Source: Endomychus coccineus (taxonomy: Eukaryota > Arthropoda > Insecta > Coleoptera > Endomychidae). Taken from it: a stretch of 64,000 nucleotides of DNA. The notes under the pieces were generated by a model. The model was not told where the DNA came from. It did not search any database and saw only the letters and a program-made list of their open reading frames with translations. Made by a program: the position numbers and the translations under genes. Location of the stretch: NCBI GenBank assembly GCA_958510875.1, contig OY294068.1, positions 165,673,962 to 165,737,961 of the forward strand. The letters run 5' to 3'. How positions within the stretch are numbered: position 1 is the stretch's first letter; every line of letters begins with the position of its first letter. Shown here piece after piece: positions 60,201 to 64,000 of this stretch.

Positions 60201-63078
60201 ATTTCTCGCGTATATAAAGATTGTCTCAGAATGTTTTTCGTTTTTAGATGTTAAATAAAAAACAACAATATCAATTAAAACTCGTTTTATTTATTGTTAA
60301 ATTAAAGAGCAGTTCTTGAAGTTAAGTTACGAAAAACAACCGTTTGCAAATGCGCACCATTCGCTTCTTCACACTCATTTAACCTGGAGCTAAAATTTTC
60401 AATCACTCGCTGGAGCATCGCTCTTGGAATAGAGTTGATTTCTTCAGTGATTCTTTGCTTCAAAACATTCAGGTTGGATGGCAATGGATTGTAAACTTCA
60501 CTTTTTAGGTAGCCCCATAGGAAAAAATTAGCAGGCGTTAAATCAGGGCTCCTCGGTGGCCAGTTGATGTCTCCTCGGCGGCTTATCACTCTTCCAGGGA
60601 ATAAATCGTGAAGAGCAGCTAATGAGTCATTTGTAACATGAGAAGTGGCTCCATCTTGCTGGGAAAAGGTGTTGCGGTTGTAGCCATCCTGGTTTTGCAT
60701 TTCTGTAGCTAATTCAATTCAAAAACGAAAAACATTCTGAGACACCCTGTACATGTACTCGTAGGTATTAGTGTTCCAGTTATAGGATATATTTCAGTGA
60801 ATTCATCCTAATGAATTTCCGTTCTTCTCACTCATCACTACCTCATCAGCGAATACATCGATAGAGGCCACCCAAAGTGGCTCATTTGGTTTGGTGATTG
60901 AATTCATGGCATGTGCAAGAAAGCAGCAGGTTGCAATTTCGTAGTATGTACGAACTAAATCACAATTTAAAAAATTGTAATGAGAATTAAGAGAAGAAAG
61001 TTCGCAATTTCTCAGTGGCCATTCGATGATACGATATACTTCACTCATCCAAATGATTTACGCCGCCTGTCATATTCCCGTCCACCTCCATAATATACAA
61101 TAAATCAAACAATAAATATAAAAACGTTAATTATACATAAATATTTATGGGGCATCATCAGCATCTAACCTCTGACATGTGTGTTTGTAATGTTGTTTGT
61201 AAACCCTATTTAGTTGAAAAGAATGTATCATGGTTAAATAGATATCAAATGACATATATGGACATCTTGAAACGATCATTTGCGTATCCGCAGATTTGCG
61301 TCTTCGTTATATTCTCCTTCGGTAATAATGAAATCATAAAGGCTGTCGTTCATTAGCTCCCGTAGTGTATGTTGATGGGGAAAACGAACGTATACAACTT
61401 GTTTCAGACACATGATATTAACCTGCTTTTTTGCGGGAAAAGGTATGACGTTCATCCGCAAAATCGCAGATGCTTTTGGTTAAAATAGATGGGCCTAACA
61501 GATGTTCCCTATTTTGTTCACTTCTGAAAAGACGTCGGTGTTACCTGAACCTATTAAATGGAGCCAGCATGCATAGTGAACACAATATTAGCTCTTATCA
61601 TAGTGAATGGAATGCTACAGTTAACCATGACTACGATTGATTCAACGTGACTCAAATGATCGAGTTTCATTGTTCGCTAAACATTTGGCAAATATGTTTA
61701 ATAATGAAAATATTAAGAAAGCGTTTGTTATTCTGTACACTTTGACACATATTTCGATCTCCCTATCACTATCTAAATAGTCACAAGAGGTACAATTAAG
61801 ATTAAAGCTGGCGAGTTAAAATCAAAATATGCTCTAAATATTGACGTCTAGACACCAATCGCTGTGGGGTGAATTTATGTGATAAGCTATAAATTAATAA
61901 TCTCACGCAAATGTTATTTTAAATAGACGGAAAACCTGTACCTACGTTTAGCTGGTCATTTAAATGACATTTGATTGCTTTATATACTTCTAGTTTCTAG
62001 AAAAATTGGAGCATAGCATTTCGTTCTCAAAAAGTAAGATTGTTTTTGTTTATACATGCTATTGAAAATACGATGGTAAAATTTGACTTAGTGCAAATCA
62101 ATAATAGGGAAACTGCTGTCATGGTAGCCGTCACCATGGTAATCACTATGCAAATAGCCAAGTCACATAGTGCGGAAATGTTGCCAAGTTGGAATTCTTA
62201 GGCATCATCAATATAAAACAGTAGCGCATAATTTTGAAGAAAAAAGAAAAAAAGTGGAAGGCATTTTACGATAGAACCAAAAAGTTTTGAGATTTGAGTA
62301 CATCAATTTTTTTCATATTTATTGTTGTATTTATGCGTTATTCAAGGAAATAAAGTTGATTCATGGTTTGCAATTTATTGTGTTAATAAGTTGAATTATA
62401 ATTTATAACAAAACTTCAAAAGTAACATATAAAGTAAAATATATTTTTATACTTTTTCGGATTTCAAATTCTCAAAATATTTCTGTGGAAACTGTACATT
62501 ACTTTAGCAATATTTGGAAATTCTGTATTTGAAACAACAAAATTTAATGACCCTATGGGGAATTTTCAAGAAGGTATTAATTCCTTAGAAGTATCTTGTT
62601 ATCAACATCGGAGACTATACAATTTATAGTGCAAATTATGATCATTTTTTGTCTGGCTTTGTGATGAAATACCACACAATTTCACAACCACTTTCTAACA
62701 TCAACTAAACCAAGAACATTAATATAAAACATACCTCAGCGGCGAAATAACGAAACGTGAAGACTCAATATTGTATCGATTTGTTCGGCAGACTTTGAAA
62801 GAACATAAATATGCATCCAGTCCTATATTTCCAGCTAGATAATATTTATTGATTAAATATATATATTATATTTAATAGCGATATACCTTCTTGAATTTAC
62901 AGTTTCCATAAGAATGAAATAAAATATTCTGTTATTAATAGAAATTGAATGAAAATTCGTGGAATTGTTATTTTTAATGCGAAATCTGTTGCTAAATATT
63001 ATTTCTTTTGTTACAGATTTCTTTAAATCTAAGAAAAGTTGCCGCGTAGGAAAAGACAAAGAAGACACTGAGAACTGA
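47882..63078 (+). CDS. dap: Cyclin-dependent kinase inhibitor, Dacapo/p27-like (2 exons)
   Basis: Exon 1, 47882-48227 (ATG start), and exon 2, 63017-63078, join in phase 1 to give about 135 aa. Residues 34-75 match the CDI domain of p21/p27/Dacapo: KKCLFG (cyclin-binding [RK]xLF, residues 37-41), then a helix-forming DTKKLLEEQKEIDRKRIMER. The usual W-N-F-D-F kinase-binding segment is reduced to RFGIDIT. A basic nuclear-localisation stretch (KKKNVGNRKRK, residues 92-102) precedes an S-P site. The C-terminus QGKIT|DFFKSKK (residues 111-122) is a PCNA-interacting PIP box with T-D at positions 5-6 and a basic residue at +4, the pattern of a Cdt2 PIP degron. Expected role: nuclear binding and inhibition of cyclin-CDK2 at cell-cycle exit, with destruction in S phase (known for Dacapo). 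It is short for the family (p27 198, Dacapo 245 aa). Orthology is inferred from motifs only. Confidence 0.75.
48240..49034. other. Intron sequence, nothing recognised
   Basis: AT-rich. No transposon end or frame supported. Confidence 0.45.
49035..49450 (+). repeat. Unassigned element tail with hammerhead-like module
   Basis: An open frame 49035-49394 has no family I recognise. It runs into 49368-49416, where GACACC-CUGAGGA-UGCCU...AGGC-GGAAC-GUC-GGUGU appears. ACACC and GGUGU pair as stem I and GCCU/AGGC as stem II. The GAAA is altered to GGAAC. The layout resembles the ribozyme end of the PLE at 24.4 kb, so this is probably the 3' end of another retroelement. Confidence 0.45.
49867..50222 (+). 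mobile_element. Partial copy of the AGTCCGGTCAAA fold-back element
   Basis: Starts TAGTCCGGTCAAATTAGCC and follows 26171-26500 (TTTTCCGGA.TCAACCAAATG, GCCGCTAGGACGTTCTC, GGTCGCTGATCAAGATTCCG, GGGGAGTAATTGGCCAATTA) to GGGGCAAATCGACAAA. The opposite arm is absent. It is fused at 50222 to the short repeat also seen at 3311. Confidence 0.75.
50223..50302 (+). repeat. Short dispersed repeat, copy 2
   Basis: TTTTGGCCCTTGGAACTTAC, AGTAAACAGTATGG, AAGGCTAGAAAGTTTGGA match 3311-3388. Confidence 0.55.
50303..52559. other. Intron sequence without recognised gene
   Basis: A GCCGCATAAAACC...GGGGGCCC stretch at about 50455-50500 looks like a hAT-type subterminal region but has no partner. A near-palindromic TTCCGGCCAGTTC...GCCGGCCGGAA lies at 51437-51482. 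The rest is AT-rich. Confidence 0.45.
52600..52960 (+). repeat. Tandem repeat carrying the GGTCGCTGA motif
   Basis: Two good units and one poor unit begin at about 52608, 52761 and 52873 (spacing 153 and 112). Shared text: GG.GGTTTTCAAGGTCGCTGA-type head, TCACGAATCCGTCGCCAGAA, AAAACTC.ACATTTT.ATGG and AATCACAACC.AAAT. No coding potential. Confidence 0.7.
53064..54324 (+). mobile_element. Mariner transposon, copy 3 (broken)
   Basis: TA-flanked terminal repeats CGAGAGCAATGTGAAAAGTTCC and, reverse-complemented, AGGCCAAGGTGAAAAGTTC (right tip eroded). Plus strand: EISEFGVLSKHYLLREKNIT, SIGTIHKWFTDFRCGRTPN, then 53504-53950 with RVRNIL-like helix, CFVIEDETWIQHNTPETK (first Asp), SNRVMATVSWDAHGIYNIDC and LDRFDANLERQRPHLAKKK. 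After a shift, YQGNAPAHKSA has G where the second catalytic Asp should be (Q-D-N changed to Q-G-N). HPPYSPYLTPCDFYLFQNL has also lost the third Asp (SPDL to SPYL). The catalytic triad is therefore destroyed as well as the frame. Confidence 0.9.
54325..55165. other. Intron sequence without recognised gene
   Basis: Includes a TGTGTG run at about 54790-54808 and a less AT-rich stretch (54600-54860), with no frame I can support. Confidence 0.4.
56150..56337 (-). pseudogene. MADF-domain protein remnant, copy 1
   Basis: Minus strand from ATG at 56337: MEWTQEIVLDLIEIYREMEI, LWNSKHPKYYNKI, stop, then KNDAWNEIAKHLKTTTNECK KK. W at the start, LW...HP.Y.N and AW.EIA are MADF (Myb/SANT-like DNA-binding) landmarks. 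An in-frame TAA sits after YNKI. Upstream in-frame codons exist but the MADF start is the natural one. Confidence 0.75.
56700..56890 (-). pseudogene. MADF-domain protein remnant, copy 2
   Basis: Minus strand from ATG at 56890: the same domain as copy 1, reading through YNKIKENDAWDEIAKHLK without the stop but losing one base at the run of A after HLK, so its C-terminus is shifted. The two copies thus carry different lesions. Confidence 0.75.
57043..57455 (+). repeat. Tandem array of three 139-bp units inside the Harbinger element
   Basis: Units start at TATGGATCGCTGTGATGTTA (57043, 57182, 57321). Each contains runs of GTTACG, GGGGAAGCGTCCACACTAG and ends CATGTCTGGACGGGCC, which is the right terminal repeat. 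The array thus multiplies the element end. Confidence 0.9.
58194..58232 (+). ncRNA. Degenerate hammerhead motif (PLE)
   Basis: CGUCUU-CUGGUGA-U-GGUC-GUGA-GAC-GAAACGUA-AAGACG. A6 of the core is G, one C of stem II and four bases of stem III (CGTA) are missing. Stem I is still 6 bp. Predicted inactive. Confidence 0.65.
58540..59480 (-). pseudogene. hAT transposase remnant (ZMYM1-like)
   Basis: Minus strand in several frames: VRYVLSNGKPVEKCFGLEGI-like text, then YDNASNMS, YNGLQTK, DTRCSARSDAVKSLA and ALIQLHEDTNQKK. The GYDNASNMSG.YNG.Q and DTRWSARSDA blocks are typical of hAT transposases related to zinc-finger MYM-type protein 1. Numerous stops. The left flank GGGCCCTAGGC...GGGCCCC (58553-58595) may be the element's subterminal end. 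Confidence 0.6.
60221..60745 (-). mobile_element. Tc1/mariner-superfamily element, internally deleted, with intact C-terminal transposase frame
   Basis: Termini TTGTCTCAGAATGTTTTTCG (60221) and its reverse complement at 60721-60744 are near-perfect ~24-bp inverted repeats. The minus-strand frame 60700-60302 (132 codons) has FSQQDGATSHVT (second catalytic Asp), NWPPRSPDLTPANFFLWGYL (third acidic position region) and a normal C-terminus. The N-terminal DNA-binding half and first Asp are deleted. A different family from the GAGGGCAAGG mariners. Confidence 0.85.
60746..63016. other. Intron sequence without recognised gene
   Basis: AT-rich with isolated frames of no known family (for example minus 61048-60803 and 61461-61276). 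62110-62180 is unusually balanced in base composition (GTCATGGTAGCCGTCACCATGG palindrome-like, then ATGCAAAT) and could be regulatory, but this is speculative. Confidence 0.4.
63017..63078 (+). CDS. dap: CDK-inhibitor terminal exon
   Basis: Acceptor TTTTGTTACAG|AT. It completes Asp116 and encodes FFKSKKSCRVGKDKEDTEN, then TGA at 63076-63078. It supplies the D-F-F and basic +4 residue of the PIP degron. Confidence 0.72.
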
Positions 63079-63155
63079 TGAAACCCAACTTCCTGATGTA
63101 CATACTTTTCTACTTCTTGTAACCATGCAGCGTTCTATCCAAAGTTATTTCTGTT

Positions 63156-63237
63156 AATAAAATCGAATGAATATATGTTTATAAACTGCCTTAATTCTAG
63201 TCTTATGTATATATTGTATAGTTTAACTGCAAATAAA
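63156..63237 (+). terminator. Candidate polyadenylation signals of the CDK-inhibitor gene
   Basis: AATAAA at 63156-63161 and again at 63232-63237, 78 and 154 bases after the stop codon. Confidence 0.55.
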
Positions 63238-63239
63238 TT

Positions 63240-64000
63240 AATTTATTTTAATTCTACTTTTTATCCTTCTTCATTCCAATAAACCACTGACATTTGTAAC
63301 TATTTCCCGCATAGTTGTTATGTACTGGAACAACTGATTAACAATAATAAATATAGCTAAATGAGATAATACAAATTAAAAACGATTTTCTCAGTTAATA
63401 CAATAATTTATCAACTAAAGACTCAGGACAATAGTGTCATCTTTGACATTGCTTACACCTTAGACTTTTACTCATACTCTAAGGCTTACACAGTTAGTTG
63501 AATCTGGTTGAAATACAGGTTCATCTTCGTAATTGTCTACTCTCTTGAGATGTCGAAAAAAGTGAATAATTACTCTTTGTGTCGAGCTGTACTTTTAAAA
63601 TGTTATCCTTTGAAGAACAACATTTTATCATACGATCGCAACTTTTTATGTTTACCTGAATCCATCCGTCAAACTTCCACTAGAAATTTTATGTAATAGT
63701 CAAATATGAACATTTTGTACAATACTTATGTGGAGTCTATACACCTCAATTTGGAATGTAATTCCATATTTAACTTAATTGAAGAAGTCCGCCATTCTAT
63801 AGGCTTAATTCCAGGGTGGAGCAACCGGTAAGTGGACGAATAATAAGATATGCGGACGAGGGGGTCTAACCGACTGGACTACTACAATACACTCTATAGT
63901 ATAAGGTCCGAACGCTCGATCGTGACGTTACAAACCAGAGGTTGTGTTACAGCTGGTCATCCGTATGTTATAACACAATGCTACAATACCGACAGTGGAA
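63240..64000. other. No gene seen
   Basis: AT-rich to about 63800; the final 200 bases are GC-richer but show no supported frame or repeat. Confidence 0.45.

Larger units (their letters stand above)
48228..63016 (+). other. dap: 14.8-kb intron of the CDK-inhibitor gene
   Basis: Donor GTAAGC, acceptor TTTTGTTACAG. Contains PLE, fold-back, mariner, Harbinger, hAT and Tc1-like insertions listed separately. Alternative or additional exons inside it cannot be excluded. Confidence 0.65.

Overview
The window looks like AT-rich, intron-bearing, transposon-dense DNA from an arthropod, most likely an insect. The reasons are GT-AG introns with phase-matched exons, a Dacapo-type CDK inhibitor, short TTAGG tracts (the insect telomere motif), and a mobile-element mix of mariner, Penelope-like, I/LOA/Jockey-like LINEs, hAT, PIF/Harbinger, Tigger and a Crypton-like recombinase. 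Species cannot be named from the sequence; a beetle is only a guess. Nothing prokaryotic is present.

Host genes. Two spliced host genes are supported, both on the + strand. (1) The 3' end of an unrecognised type I membrane protein has exons at 3866-4040, 4157-4321 and 11446-11594; its last intron (7.1 kb) is packed with elements. (2) A complete two-exon CDK-inhibitor gene (47882-48227 and 63017-63078) has a p27/Dacapo-type CDI domain in exon 1. A PCNA-binding PIP box/degron is created exactly across a 14.8 kb intron, which holds mariner, Harbinger, Penelope, hAT and Tc1-like insertions. A third intact coding unit, on the - strand (42758-41682, one 63-bp intron), encodes a 337-aa tyrosine recombinase of Crypton type with all main catalytic residues. 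It is flanked by palindromic and direct repeats that could be its recombination sites. A kinesin (MKLP1/KIF23-like) motor fragment at about 24.84-25.14 kb is a pseudogene.

Mobile landscape. At least eight Penelope-like element (PLE) pieces occur: 4.9-7.3, 15.9-16.1, 17.1-17.5, 17.8-18.0, 23.0-24.5, 27.9-30.0, 45.3-46.2 and 55.2-58.3 kb. Most share a 3' module that reads as a minimal type I hammerhead ribozyme (CUGAUGA, a GGUC/GACC stem, GAAA, then a very short palindromic stem III). Three copies look intact and four are decaying. Other hammerhead-like cores occur at 15.4, 24.4 and 49.4 kb. Three near-full-length broken mariners (21.2-22.5, 39.0-40.1, 53.1-54.3 kb) and one internally deleted derivative (32.0-32.4 kb) share terminal repeats. 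A PIF/Harbinger-type element (55949-57455) with TTA target duplication splits a PLE reverse transcriptase. LINE fragments lie at 1.0, 7.4-8.9, 18.5-19.2, 31.7-32.8, 33.8-35.5, 36.9, 43.5 and 44.2-44.9 kb. hAT pieces lie at 1.4-1.9, 10.7-11.4 and 58.5-59.7 kb, and a Tigger/pogo 3' half at 19.2-20.4 kb.

Structured repeats. Fold-back elements are found at 15.3-15.5 kb, 26.2-27.2 kb (three 141-bp tandem units between long inverted arms) and 46.4-47.4 kb (TTAGG-containing 121-130 bp units in both orientations, just upstream of the CDK-inhibitor gene). A short motif, GGTCGCTGA in a conserved ~45 bp context, recurs in five otherwise different repeat loci. The remaining DNA is AT-rich sequence in which I see no gene.
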